Counted from the stretch's first letter, positions 53,032-61,694 are shown. The stretch is 64,000 nt of DNA from Shewanella sp. Choline-02u-19 (GCF_002836205.1 NZ_PJBE01000013.1:1550001-1614000); one strand, 5' to 3'. Program-made: numbers and translations. Notes: a model not told the origin generated them from the letters alone.

Positions 53032-55028
53032 TGTTGACCACTTCACGTCCAATAGAAACCTTATTAAAAGAGTGGCAAAGCGAGCGATTGTTAACCTCTC
53101 TTGATCGACATTTTGCGCTACAAATGGCGCAGCTACATCCAGATCCATCGCCACTTATTGTACTCATTTACGCCCTGCTGAGTCAGAACTTATCGAGTCA
53201 ACATACCTGCTTACCACTGAGCCAGATTGACTTAGCTAACCCTGTAAAAGAGAAAAGCAGTCAATGTCAGATTAACATAAGTGTTGCAGAGTTAACGGAA
53301 GAGCTACTTCGCTGTGCTGCCGTCGGCACACCAGGAGACAGTGACTTAAAACCACTCATTTTAGACAGTGGTAATCTTTACTTGCAGCGTTATTACCACT
53401 TTGAGTGTGAAGTTGCCGAGCACTTAACTCGGCTGTCCCATACTCCCGCTTTCGATGACTCATCGGATAAAGCGCAGTTAACCCAGGCCAAGGCATTACT
53501 CGATGATCTCTTTCCACAAAATGGGCAAAGCTACGATTGGCAGAAAATATCGACTGCAACCGCATTAACCAAAAAACTCGCGGTTATCACTGGTGGCCCG
53601 GGTACAGGTAAAACAACCACAGTGACTAAGTTATTGTATTTGTTAACCTCACAACAAGAGCTTACCATCCGCCTTGTGGCCCCAACGGGTAAGGCCGCTG
53701 CGCGTTTAAGTGAATCGATTAAAGCCTCGAAACAGCGACTTGCGAATGAATTAAAACATTTACCTGCCGATGAATTGAAGTTAAACATGGGGCGTATTCC
53801 TGAGGGAGCTGCCACCCTGCATCGATTACTCGGTGTTATCCCAAACTCGCATCAATTTAGACACCATAAAGATAATCCTTTAAGGCTCGATCTACTGATT
53901 ATCGATGAAGCTTCAATGGTTGATCTTCCGATGATGCATAAGTTGCTCACCGCCTTACCAGCAAACGCAAGCCTCATCCTCTTGGGCGATCAAGACCAAT
54001 TAGCCTCCGTCGAGGCTGGCGCCGTGCTGGCTGATATCTGTAGTGGACTAAAAATGAAGTCAGCAGAGGGTAATACTGGCTGGCAGATGCGCTATTCACC
54101 GCCTCAAGCAGAGCGATTAAGTCATTTAACCGGTTACCCGTTGAATGACTTTATCAGCGCTGACCCACAAATTGGTGACAGCCTCTGTATGCTCATGCAC
54201 AGCCATCGCTTTCAAGGTGATGCTGGCATTGGACAACTGGCGAATGCGGTCAATCAAGCGGACCTGCCGTGCATTGCCAAGGTATGGCAGACCGGTTATC
54301 AAGAGTTATTATGGATTGATCATAGTCATCTCAATAGTGCGAACAAGATGACCAATCAGGGTTTAGAGACGCTACTCGATCAATCTGTTACTCAATATGC
54401 TCCTTACCTTAATGCAATTGGCACACCGGGTGTGACAGCGGCACATATTATCGAAAACTTTAATCAATACCGAATATTGTGTGCCATGCGCGCAGGAGAA
54501 TACGGCGTTGATGGTATTAATCAAAGTGTCACTCGCAGTCTTGCTGACAAAGATCTCATCAACCCAGAACAAGAGTTTTACGCTGGCAGGCCGGTGATTA
54601 TTCAAAGCAATGATTATAATCTTGGACTGTTTAACGGCGATATAGGACTTATCTTGCCCGATGAAGACAGTGATGCCAAACGATTGATGGCGCACTTTAT
54701 TCAAGCTGATGGTGGGTTATTAAAGGTGCTTCCTGCTCGCTTACCGAGCCATGAAACCTGCTTTGCAATGACGGTGCATAAGAGTCAAGGCAGTGAATTT
54801 AGCCATGTATCTTTAGTCTTGCCAATAAAGCCCAGTCTGGCGCAACAGCAACTGCTGTCTAAAGAGCTTGTCTATACGGCGATTACTCGTGCAAAGCATC
54901 ACTTTACCTGCCTTGGCAGCCAACGTGTATTTGAGCAGGCCAGTTCGCGCTTAACCCAGCGAGCATCAGGGTTAGCACAGCGGCTTTGGCGCCCTGTGGA
55001 TAACCGTGATACGGCTAATTTATTATAG
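53031..55028 (+). CDS. recD: Exodeoxyribonuclease V subunit RecD
   Basis: RecD is the 5'-3' helicase of RecBCD. The 665 residues have Walker A GGPGTGKTTT (K194) and Walker B LLIIDEASMVDLPM. The nucleotide-sensing segment LLGDQDQLASVEAGAVL and the C-terminal TVHKSQGSEFSHVSLVLP are conserved. Its ATG overlaps the recB stop by 1 nt, so translation is coupled. It completes recC-recB-recD; no terminator-grade hairpin was noted directly downstream. Confidence 0.95.
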   Translation: MLTTSRPIETLLKEWQSERLLTSLDRHFALQMAQLHPDPSPLIVLIYALLSQNLSSQHTCLPLSQIDLANPVKEKSSQCQINISVAELTEELLRCAAVGTPGDSDLKPLILDSGNLYLQRYYHFECEVAEHLTRLSHTPAFDDSSDKAQLTQAKALLDDLFPQNGQSYDWQKISTATALTKKLAVITGGPGTGKTTTVTKLLYLLTSQQELTIRLVAPTGKAAARLSESIKASKQRLANELKHLPADELKLNMGRIPEGAATLHRLLGVIPNSHQFRHHKDNPLRLDLLIIDEASMVDLPMMHKLLTALPANASLILLGDQDQLASVEAGAVLADICSGLKMKSAEGNTGWQMRYSPPQAERLSHLTGYPLNDFISADPQIGDSLCMLMHSHRFQGDAGIGQLANAVNQADLPCIAKVWQTGYQELLWIDHSHLNSANKMTNQGLETLLDQSVTQYAPYLNAIGTPGVTAAHIIENFNQYRILCAMRAGEYGVDGINQSVTRSLADKDLINPEQEFYAGRPVIIQSNDYNLGLFNGDIGLILPDEDSDAKRLMAHFIQADGGLLKVLPARLPSHETCFAMTVHKSQGSEFSHVSLVLPIKPSLAQQQLLSKELVYTAITRAKHHFTCLGSQRVFEQASSRLTQRASGLAQRLWRPVDNRDTANLL

Positions 55029-55235
55029 AGAGGATAATTACGATCTTGTTTAGCCATCTTACAGGGCGCTTTTAGCCGAGGAATTTTGAAGTGGCTTGGA
55101 TATAATACTGAGCCCCTAAGTAACCTTGAATACAAAAGCAGCAAATGGCAACAAAATCACCGCTAACAGTTGCATTAGCGAATGATTCCGCCATAGTAAG
55201 TCTGCAAATTTTATCGAGTAACAAGTGGGGATTAA

Positions 55236-56237
55236 ATGCTTACAACGAATGTTTTACTGCTATGTGGTGGCGGTGGTGATGAACATGCTATTTCACTATT
55301 ATCTGCCAACTATTTTGAATCTTCGTTAGCAACATTGCCTCATTTTAATGTGCTTCGTGTTGAGCTAGATGCAAACGGTCATTATCGTACTTCAGCAGGC
55401 GAAAACTGTGAGCTCAATAACCGTCGACAGATCCGTTTTGAAAATGAGCAAAAAGCCCCTTGGCATGTCGATTATGCTATTCCTTGTATTCATGGCTTTC
55501 CAGGAGAAACCGGTGACATTCAATCATACTTTGAATTAATCAACCTTCCCTACTTTGGCTGTAAAGCTGAAGCGAGCCGCAACTGTTTTAATAAGATCAC
55601 TGCTAAGATGTGGTTTAGTGCGTTAAATATCCCCAATACACCTTACTTGTTTTTAAGCGAGCTATCGGAATTAACAGTAGCTCAAGCCACAGAAGCACTA
55701 AAACAATGGGGCAGTATATTTGTTAAAGCTGCATCACAGGGATCATCTGTAGGTTGTTACCGTGTTGATGATATCGACGATGTAGAATCGACATTAGCGC
55801 AAGCCTTTCACTTCTCAGACTATGTGGTTGTAGAAAAAACCATTAACGCTAGAGAGCTAGAAGTCGCAGTATATGAAATTGACGGGAACGTCGTTGCAAC
55901 CGTGCCGGGTGAAGTGATCTGTTCGAATAATAGTTTCTATACCTTCGATGAAAAATATGCAGCTAACAGCCAAGCTCAAACTCACATCGTCGCAGATATT
56001 CCAAGCGACATTAGCGATTTGATCCGTAAATATGCCATCAGTGCCTTCAAGGGCATGAAGCTTAGACATTTATCTCGAATAGATTTTTTCTTAACTGATG
56101 AGGGTGAAATACTATTAAATGAGATCAACACCTTCCCAGGCCTAACGCCCATTTCTATGTTTCCCAAGATGCTGCAAAATCACGGACATAGCTTCCCTGC
56201 TTTTCTGTCGAGCAACATTGGGGTCATTAACTCATAG
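55236..56237 (+). CDS. ddl: D-alanine-D-alanine ligase
   Basis: Ddl joins two D-alanines with ATP for peptidoglycan precursors. It is an ATP-grasp enzyme of 333 residues. E16 (GGGGDEHAIS), the GSSVG loop (S170/S171), HGFPGETGDIQSYFE and the C-terminal LLNEINTFPGLTPISMFPKM are conserved. The omega-loop residues K240-Y241 (DEKY) match the K-Y pair of D-Ala-D-Ala ligases, so D-lactate specificity is unlikely. It may be a second Ddl of the DdlA type, since the ddlB of the cell-division cluster would lie elsewhere. It stands alone, 207 nt after recD. Confidence 0.92.
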   Translation: MLTTNVLLLCGGGGDEHAISLLSANYFESSLATLPHFNVLRVELDANGHYRTSAGENCELNNRRQIRFENEQKAPWHVDYAIPCIHGFPGETGDIQSYFELINLPYFGCKAEASRNCFNKITAKMWFSALNIPNTPYLFLSELSELTVAQATEALKQWGSIFVKAASQGSSVGCYRVDDIDDVESTLAQAFHFSDYVVVEKTINARELEVAVYEIDGNVVATVPGEVICSNNSFYTFDEKYAANSQAQTHIVADIPSDISDLIRKYAISAFKGMKLRHLSRIDFFLTDEGEILLNEINTFPGLTPISMFPKMLQNHGHSFPAFLSSNIGVINS

Positions 56238-56637
56238 ATTCTAGGGGCTGTTGTACTTGAGCAGAACAATTGCATTAAGTATTTGAACCATACAGAGCGT
56301 CTCAGACGTTTAAAGCAAATGGCAAAGCCCTTTAAGCTTGGTTGTGAGCTTTGGATATACGACTAAATGGTCTATTTTGTTCCATACAAAATAGGCCATT
56401 GCCTTCCTTCATGGAGGTCAAGTGCAGGAGGTACGAGTCCACAGATGGACGAAGGTAGAATAATGCAGGGGCAATTATCGAGAGTCATGCATGGAGCAAT
56501 TGCCGAGGATGCCAGAGCCGAGAACAACGATTAGCTTCAATCCCCCATCTTGCCTACAGGGCTTTGAATTCCCGTTGAATGGTCAAACTTTTAATGCAAC
56601 AGCTATAACACATTCTTTGCTATACAATTTCTGCTAT
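56238..56637. other. Intergenic region between ddl and the nap operon
   Basis: About 400 nt with no supported gene. Besides the hairpin at 56366-56400, it has short degenerate repeats: GCAATTATCGAG (56471-56482) and GCAATTGCCGAG (56496-56507), recurring ATGGA and TGCAGG words at 56410-56500, and a small hairpin GTCCA-CAGA-TGGAC. The texture suggests a decayed intergenic repeat cluster. Confidence 0.5.
56366..56400. repeat. Long intergenic hairpin downstream of ddl
   Basis: A 14-bp stem, AATGGTCTATTTTG against CAAAATAGGCCATT, has a single G-U pair and a 7-nt loop. No T run follows, so it does not look like a standard terminator. It may be a repeat unit or an RNA processing signal. Confidence 0.6.
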
Positions 56638-56672
56638 AAAAAAGCCTGACTTAATCTAGTCAGGCTTTTTTA
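56638..56672 (-). terminator. Terminator of the nap operon
   Basis: A perfect 14-bp stem AAAAAAGCCTGACT / AGTCAGGCTTTTTT with a 6-nt loop. It lies about 55 nt past the last nap-operon gene and works on both strands. Confidence 0.88.
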
Positions 56673-56727
56673 ATTTTTGCTTAGGTCAGCACAGAAATAT
56701 CTGACCTTCGCATCCTATTATTATGGT

Positions 56728-56856
56728 TTACTTGTCAGCAGTTTTGGACAAAATCCAAATAGAAGCAACAGCAACGACAGAAAAACCACCTATTATAATG
56801 ACCGGCATGGCGCTGTAGCCGAGGACATGCCATATAACATTCTCTAATGTACTCAT
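56728..56856 (-). CDS. 42-residue membrane peptide, TIGR02808 type, last gene of nap operon
   Basis: This gene is small enough to be missed by automatic calling. It encodes MSTLENVIWHVLGYSAMPVI followed by a hydrophobic segment (about residues 17-36, ending VASIWIL) and SKTADK. A perfect AAGGAG ribosome-binding site stands 5 nt before the ATG and abuts the napC stop. It resembles TIGR02808 short proteins, reported near periplasmic nitrate reductase genes in Vibrio and Photobacterium. It probably assists the membrane end of the Nap chain or replaces NapE. Its function is unproven. Confidence 0.85.
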   Translation of the reverse strand: MSTLENVIWHVLGYSAMPVIIIGGFSVVAVASIWILSKTADK

Positions 56857-56865
56857 AATGGCTCC

Positions 56866-57456
56866 TTATTGCCAACCTTCAACTTTGTGCATATCTGGTA
56901 GATTATGGGCGATACCTTTATGACAATCCACACAGGTGTTCTCGCCACTGGCAAGTGCAGTAGAGTGCTGCCTTGCACTGCGAGGACTTTGCTCAGAGAA
57001 ATCCATAAATTCAAAGTTATGACAGTTACGACACTCTAAAGAGTCGTTCTTCTTCATTCTTGCCCACTCTCTTTCGGCTAAATGAGCTCGACGCTCTTTG
57101 AACTTCTCAGGTGTGTTAATGGTTTCAGTGACAAAATAAGCAAACAGCTCTTTAGAAGCCTGAACCTTACGTACTATTTTATCCGTCCACGCATGGGGTA
57201 CGTGACAATCTGAACAGATAGCACGCACACCAGAGCGGTTAGCGTAGTGAATAGTTTCTTTAATTTCTGCCACAATTGGCGCATGACATCCAGAACAAAA
57301 CTCTTCAGTGTTTGTCGCTTCCATACCCGTGTTAAATGCACCCCAGAACATGAGTCCACCAGCAAAGCCCATAAATAGAACGATACCTACAGCAGCTTTA
57401 CTAGGCCGCCTCAATATGCCCCAGAAGCCTTTTAAGGCGTTAATAATCCATTTCAT
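56866..57456 (-). CDS. napC: NapC tetraheme c-type cytochrome (quinol dehydrogenase)
   Basis: NapC oxidises membrane quinol and passes electrons to NapB and NapA. The 196 residues have one N-terminal membrane helix (about 21-42) and four CxxCH heme motifs at 54, 81, 142 and 175 (CSGCH, CSDCH, CRNCH, CVDCH). It belongs to the NapC/NirT family. It follows napB in the napDABC order. Because Shewanella also uses CymA as a general quinol dehydrogenase, NapC could be partly redundant. Confidence 0.94.
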   Translation of the reverse strand: MKWIINALKGFWGILRRPSKAAVGIVLFMGFAGGLMFWGAFNTGMEATNTEEFCSGCHAPIVAEIKETIHYANRSGVRAICSDCHVPHAWTDKIVRKVQASKELFAYFVTETINTPEKFKERRAHLAEREWARMKKNDSLECRNCHNFEFMDFSEQSPRSARQHSTALASGENTCVDCHKGIAHNLPDMHKVEGWQ

Positions 57457-57476
57457 ATTATTACCTGCCTATTTTG

Positions 57477-57947
57477 TTATTGCAGTGATTTAACACGTTC
57501 GAAGGAGTTACCCACTAACGGTTTCGCATCTGCTTGTGTCACGTGGCACTGCAAGCAAAAATATCGTCTAGGAGAAACATCAGCTAATACTTCATCGTTT
57601 CGATTGACAAAATGAGTCACACTGATTTTAGTGGCTCCCATCTGCTTGGCTTTTGTCCAGCTATGGCATGACAAACACTTGTTAGCATTCAATGAGATTT
57701 CATAGTGTCGAATGTGATGTGGGATCAATGGAGGCTGAAACACATAACTGCTTTCAATATCCACCTGATCTCGCGGCACTTTCTTCATAGGATCAGCGGG
57801 TCTTGTGGTTTCTAACTCAGTATCGCCGCGTAGCGATTCAACGCCACCGATCCCTCTGTCCAGACCGACACCCTGTTCCTCACTAAAAGCAAAACCACTG
57901 ATCAGAGTTAAGGTAATACTCAATGTTAATAAAATTGATTTTTTCAT
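57477..57947 (-). CDS. napB: NapB diheme cytochrome c, small subunit of periplasmic nitrate reductase
   Basis: NapB shuttles electrons from NapC to NapA in the periplasm. A cleavable signal peptide ends near residue 22 (GFAFS-E). Two CxxCH heme motifs (CLSCH, CLQCH) lie about 40 residues apart. The HHIRHYEISLNANKCLSCH and TKISVTHF segments are typical of NapB. Two ATGs are adjacent (57950 and 57947); the second is better spaced from AGGG, giving 156 residues. It follows napA by 9 nt or so. Confidence 0.94.
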   Translation of the reverse strand: MKKSILLTLSITLTLISGFAFSEEQGVGLDRGIGGVESLRGDTELETTRPADPMKKVPRDQVDIESSYVFQPPLIPHHIRHYEISLNANKCLSCHSWTKAKQMGATKISVTHFVNRNDEVLADVSPRRYFCLQCHVTQADAKPLVGNSFERVKSLQ

Positions 57948-57959
57948 CATAACCCTGCC

Positions 57960-60449
57960 TTATACTATTTTCGTGATTTTAACAGGACACTTTTTATAGT
58001 CTGTCTGTTTTGATAGTGGATCGGTTGCATCTAAAATCAGTTTATTAATTAAGATACGAGCATCGAAGAATGGGACAAATACCAAGCCTTTTGGTGGACG
58101 GTTACGTCCGCGAGTCTCGACACGTACGCGAATATCACCACGTTTGTTACTCATTAGCACTTCATCACCACGACGTACACCATGAGACTTTGCATCATCT
58201 GGATGCATGTAACAAAGCCCATCTGGGACGGCCTTATAAAGTTCAGGTACACGACGTGTCATAGTTCCTGTATGCCAATGCTCTAGTACACGACCAGTAC
58301 ACAGCCACAGGTTATACTCCTCATCTGGAGACTCTGGTGGTGCCTCGTAAGGTGCCGATATGATCCATGCTTTACCGTCTGGCTTACCATAGAACTCAAA
58401 ACCTTTACCCTTGCCTACATAAGGGTCTGACCCCTCTCTAAAGCGCCACTTGGTCTCTTTACCGTCCACAACAGGCCAACGCAGACCGCGCTCTTGATGG
58501 TAGCGATCGTACGGTGCTAAATCGTGACCATGGCCACGTCCGAAGCTTGCATACTCTTCAAATAGGCCTTTCTGGATGTAGTAACCTTGGTCTTGTGCAT
58601 CATCATTAAGCTCCTGCGCTTCTGATAATGGATATTTATTCACTTGGCCATTTTCAAATAGCACTTCATACATGTTTTTACCACGTACTTCTGGCATCTG
58701 GGCGATTAGCTCTTCGCTCCACACTTCTTCAATTTTGAAGCGTTTTGAAAACTCCAGTAGCTGCCATAGGTCAGACTTAGAGTCACCCGGCGCTTTCACT
58801 TGTTGATACCAAACCTGAGTACGACGCTCAGCATTACCATAAGCACCCTCTTTTTCTACCCACATAGACGTCGGTAAAATAAGGTCAGCAGCTTGCGCTG
58901 TCGCCGTTGGGTATGGGTCTGAACAAACAATAAAGTTTTCTGGATTACGGTAGCCTGGTAAGCGCTCTTGATTGATGTTTGGACCAGCCTGCATGTTGTT
59001 GTTACACATGGTCCAATACGCATTAAGCACACCGTCATTCAATTTACGATCTTGCTGTACTGCATGGAAACCCGGCTTCGGTGGAATAGTGCCTTGAGGA
59101 ATTTTCCATAAATGCTCAGCACGTTTACGGTGCTCAGGGTTCGCTACGACCATGTCTGCAGGTAAACGATGGGAGAAAGTACCGACTTCACGCGCTGTAC
59201 CACACGCTGACGGTTGACCCGTTAGTGAGAATGGCCCATTACCTGGAGTGGATATTTTACCCACTAATAGATGGATGTTATAGACCAGCGAGTTCATCCA
59301 AACACCACGAGTATGTTGGTTCATACCCATAGTCCAAAGAGACATCACCTTAATCTTAGGGTCGGCAAACTGCTTAGCAAGCGTAACCAGTTGTTCTTCA
59401 TTTAGGCCCGTCATCTCAACCGCTTTTTCAAGCGTATATGGTGCTACCGACTTTTTGTACTCTTCAAAATCAATTGAGTACATCTTACCGACATTCGGGT
59501 TAGCAGCTGCTTGCTGTAGAGGATGCTCATCCCTTAAACCATAACCAATATCTGTGGTTGCTTGCTTGAAATGGGTATGCTTACTTACAAAATCCCAATT
59601 TACAGCATCATTTTCAATGATGTAATTAGCAATAAAGTTTGCAATAACAAGGTCGGTTTGTGGCTTAAAAATGTAACCTTTATCAGCGAGTTCGAACGAA
59701 CGGTGATAATAGGTAGATAATACATTCACTTTAACATGTGGAAAGCTCAAGCGACGGTCAGTGATGCGGCTCCATAAAATGGGGTGCATCTCTGCCATAT
59801 TAGAACCCCAAAGCACAAACGCATCTGCTTCTTCGAAGTCATCATAACAACCCATTGGCTCATCAATACCAAAGCTTCGCATAAAGCCACCAACAGCAGA
59901 GGCCATACAGTGACGTGCATTAGGGTCGATATTATTAGAACGGAAACCTGCTTTCATCATTTTTGAAGCAGCATATCCTTCCATAACGGTCCACTGACCA
60001 GAACCGAACATACCCACACTGGTTGGGCCCTTTGCTTTTAACGCAGACTTCCATTTCTCAGCCATGATATCAAAGGCTTGATCCCAGCTAACAGGTGCGA
60101 AGTCGCCGTCTTTATCAAATTTACCATCGGTTTGGCGCAGTAATGGCTGAGTTAAACGATCTGAACCGTACATGATTTTTGATAAGAAGTAGCCTTTAAT
60201 ACAGTTAAGGCCTTTATTGACTGGTGATTCTGGATCGCCCTGAGTCGCGACGACTTTACCTTCCTGAGTACCAACAAGCACTGAACAACCAGTGCCACAG
60301 AAGCGACATGGGGCTTTGTCCCAATGGATCTTTGACTCGTCACTTGTTGCGATTAAATTTGTTGCTGTGGCTGGAAGAGTAATACCTGCAAGCGCAGCAG
60401 CTGACGCTGCTGCATTGGCTTTGATAAACTCACGTCTAGTCATTTTCAT
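57960..60449 (-). CDS. napA: Periplasmic nitrate reductase catalytic subunit NapA
   Basis: NapA reduces nitrate to nitrite in the periplasm using a molybdopterin guanine dinucleotide cofactor and a [4Fe-4S] cluster. The 829 residues start with a Tat signal (TRREFIKANAAASAAALAG, cleaved near ATA). Cluster cysteines are C48, C51, C55 and C83. The molybdenum-ligand cysteine is C181 (NARHCMAS). C-terminal molybdopterin-binding motifs are intact. Its start overlaps napD by 4 nt, ensuring coupling with its chaperone. Confidence 0.97.
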   Translation of the reverse strand: MKMTRREFIKANAAASAAALAGITLPATATNLIATSDESKIHWDKAPCRFCGTGCSVLVGTQEGKVVATQGDPESPVNKGLNCIKGYFLSKIMYGSDRLTQPLLRQTDGKFDKDGDFAPVSWDQAFDIMAEKWKSALKAKGPTSVGMFGSGQWTVMEGYAASKMMKAGFRSNNIDPNARHCMASAVGGFMRSFGIDEPMGCYDDFEEADAFVLWGSNMAEMHPILWSRITDRRLSFPHVKVNVLSTYYHRSFELADKGYIFKPQTDLVIANFIANYIIENDAVNWDFVSKHTHFKQATTDIGYGLRDEHPLQQAAANPNVGKMYSIDFEEYKKSVAPYTLEKAVEMTGLNEEQLVTLAKQFADPKIKVMSLWTMGMNQHTRGVWMNSLVYNIHLLVGKISTPGNGPFSLTGQPSACGTAREVGTFSHRLPADMVVANPEHRKRAEHLWKIPQGTIPPKPGFHAVQQDRKLNDGVLNAYWTMCNNNMQAGPNINQERLPGYRNPENFIVCSDPYPTATAQAADLILPTSMWVEKEGAYGNAERRTQVWYQQVKAPGDSKSDLWQLLEFSKRFKIEEVWSEELIAQMPEVRGKNMYEVLFENGQVNKYPLSEAQELNDDAQDQGYYIQKGLFEEYASFGRGHGHDLAPYDRYHQERGLRWPVVDGKETKWRFREGSDPYVGKGKGFEFYGKPDGKAWIISAPYEAPPESPDEEYNLWLCTGRVLEHWHTGTMTRRVPELYKAVPDGLCYMHPDDAKSHGVRRGDEVLMSNKRGDIRVRVETRGRNRPPKGLVFVPFFDARILINKLILDATDPLSKQTDYKKCPVKITKIV

Positions 60450-60751
60450 ACTTGTTCCTCGCTAACACACTCTTTATTATAAGGGGGTAAATTGGTGGAG
60501 TCGGGATCACTATCTATTTGGTGATAGACCATGGTTGCGCCAAGCACACCGGGCATATTATTAATTTTTTCAATGATGTCGCTAATAAAACCTTCTTTTT
60601 GTGTTTCTAACACTACGACGATTTTACCAACGTCATTAACACCATAAATTTCGGCTTCTTCAAAATCTTCTATCAGCTTTTTCGTTGTATTTAAGTGCTC
60701 AGGGCTAACTTGTACAAGTAAGCTTGAGATATGTACCTCAGGTAACGACAT
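60446..60751 (-). CDS. napD: NapD maturation chaperone
   Basis: NapD binds the NapA Tat signal peptide and delays export until the cofactor is inserted. The 101 residues include the typical start EVHISSLLVQVSPEHL and the ferredoxin-like GVLGATMVYHQID segment. ATG 60751 follows AAGGA at 8 nt. It is the first gene of napDABC. No napE, napF, napG or napH was found in the window. Confidence 0.93.
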   Translation of the reverse strand: MSLPEVHISSLLVQVSPEHLNTTKKLIEDFEEAEIYGVNDVGKIVVVLETQKEGFISDIIEKINNMPGVLGATMVYHQIDSDPDSTNLPPYNKECVSEEQV

Positions 60752-60800
60752 GGGTGCGTTCCTTATCTATCTGAGTAATAAAGCTGAAATGATATTATCT

Positions 60801-60822
60801 GGTTAACTTCATTAAGCTAACC
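60801..60822 (-). promoter_or_regulatory. Imperfect palindrome 50 nt upstream of napD
   Basis: GGTTA and TAACC bracket CTT / AAG with one mismatch and a 4-nt centre. It is a small hairpin or operator-like element in the napD 5' region. The regulator is unknown. Confidence 0.4.
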
Positions 60823-61060
60823 CTCATCCATTACAGTCGTGTCTTGCTATTGTTTCTTCGTCATGTTGTCTATTTAAAAAATACATCGGTATTGGACACT
60901 ACTCGCTAACTATGCACTGAATGTTATTTTGTATTTATGCTTTCCCAGCGATCATTAGCAATGGTTGGTAGGTTGCTGCAATAAAATTTTGTGCGGTTAA
61001 ATACCAATAACGAACGACTTAAACAACGATAATCAAAAACAGAATGACAGTCTTATTTGA

Positions 61061-61076
61061 GCGTGAATTAACACGC
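61061..61076. promoter_or_regulatory. Palindrome GCGTG-N6-CACGC upstream of napD
   Basis: A perfect 5-bp inverted repeat with a 6-nt AT-only-type centre (AATTAA). It differs from the CRP/FNR consensus. It may bind an unidentified regulator. Confidence 0.4.
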
Positions 61077-61151
61077 ATTTAACTTAGTGCAGATAATAAC
61101 AGCTCTCCATATAGTTGTTACATACCTACTATTGGTAAAGCCAACCGCAGG

Positions 61152-61165
61152 TTGATCTAGATCAT
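61152..61165. promoter_or_regulatory. FNR/EtrA-type box upstream of napD
   Basis: TTGAT-CTAG-ATCAT matches the FNR consensus TTGAT-N4-ATCAA at all but the last base. In Shewanella the FNR homologue EtrA, together with Crp, controls anaerobic respiration. The box is about 400 nt from the napD start, so a long leader or a separate promoter is implied. Confidence 0.55.
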
Positions 61166-61639
61166 CCTTTTTTCATGAAAAACTACTAGATCACCCTTCC
61201 TAATCAACTGGGTAGATTAAGATTTAAGTAAAATAGCCCTTAAGCTATTAAGGACACTCTAAACAATGGGTTATGGGTGGATAAATATCAATCAGTAAAT
61301 GCTATTTTTTAAACAAAATATACACAAAGAGGTACTACATATTTTCGACGGGGTAGCATTTAAAATTTAAAAAGTATCGCTTATGTCTCGAGTTTGTAAA
61401 AAACAATACATAACTCTTCCCTGCCCAACCAATTTTAATCGCATTATTATCTGCTAGATGATGAGGTATACACTGTATTTATTTTACACAAAGTATATAA
61501 CCTCATCGTAAATTAGCATCATTAATTGGTTAGGTTATCGCTAGTCAATACAGTACATAACAAAAAATGGATCAAACTAGTAATGAGTAGTGAGAAAAAG
61601 AGAGGCTGTACGTTAAATTACTTTCTAACTGATAGACAC

Positions 61640-61671
61640 AAAAACGCACGGCATAAGCCGTGCGTTTTTAT
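61640..61671 (-). terminator. Terminator of hrpA
   Basis: A perfect 13-bp stem AAAAACGCACGGC / GCCGTGCGTTTTT with a 4-nt loop lies about 25 nt past the hrpA stop. T runs stand on both strands. Confidence 0.9.
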
Positions 61672-61694
61672 CATTACGCTGATAATGACTAGGA

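Larger units (their letters stand above)
60752..61639. other. Non-coding region between napD and hrpA
   Basis: About 890 nt, AT-rich, with no supported ORF on either strand. It holds the nap promoter region: an FNR/EtrA-type box, palindromes at 60801-60822 and 61061-61076, and a spaced GATGAGGT inverted repeat (61460-61507). No napE-like reading frame was found. Confidence 0.6.

Noticed and set aside
55145..55282. Possible 45-residue ORF starting before ddl
   Set aside because: It runs into ddl in another frame, has no ribosome-binding site, and ends in a WWRWW-type stretch produced by the GGTGG-rich ddl coding sequence.
55236..56237. Ddl as a D-Ala-D-Lac (vancomycin-type) ligase, because FYTF replaces FYDY in the omega loop
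   Set aside because: The specificity-linked K-Y pair (K240-Y241) that follows is retained, as in D-Ala-D-Ala ligases. The F is at a neighbouring, less critical position.
61123..61137. TACC-N7-GGTA as a NarP/NarL binding site near the FNR box
   Set aside because: NarP 7-2-7 sites need TAC and GTA ends 16 nt apart overall; this one is 15 nt and has mismatches in the heptamers. It is suggestive but not supported.
61460..61507. LexA box (CTGT-N8-ACAG) in the hrpA-nap gap
   Set aside because: CTGTATTTATTTTACA comes close, but the second half is offset by one base and ends ACAC instead of ACAG.
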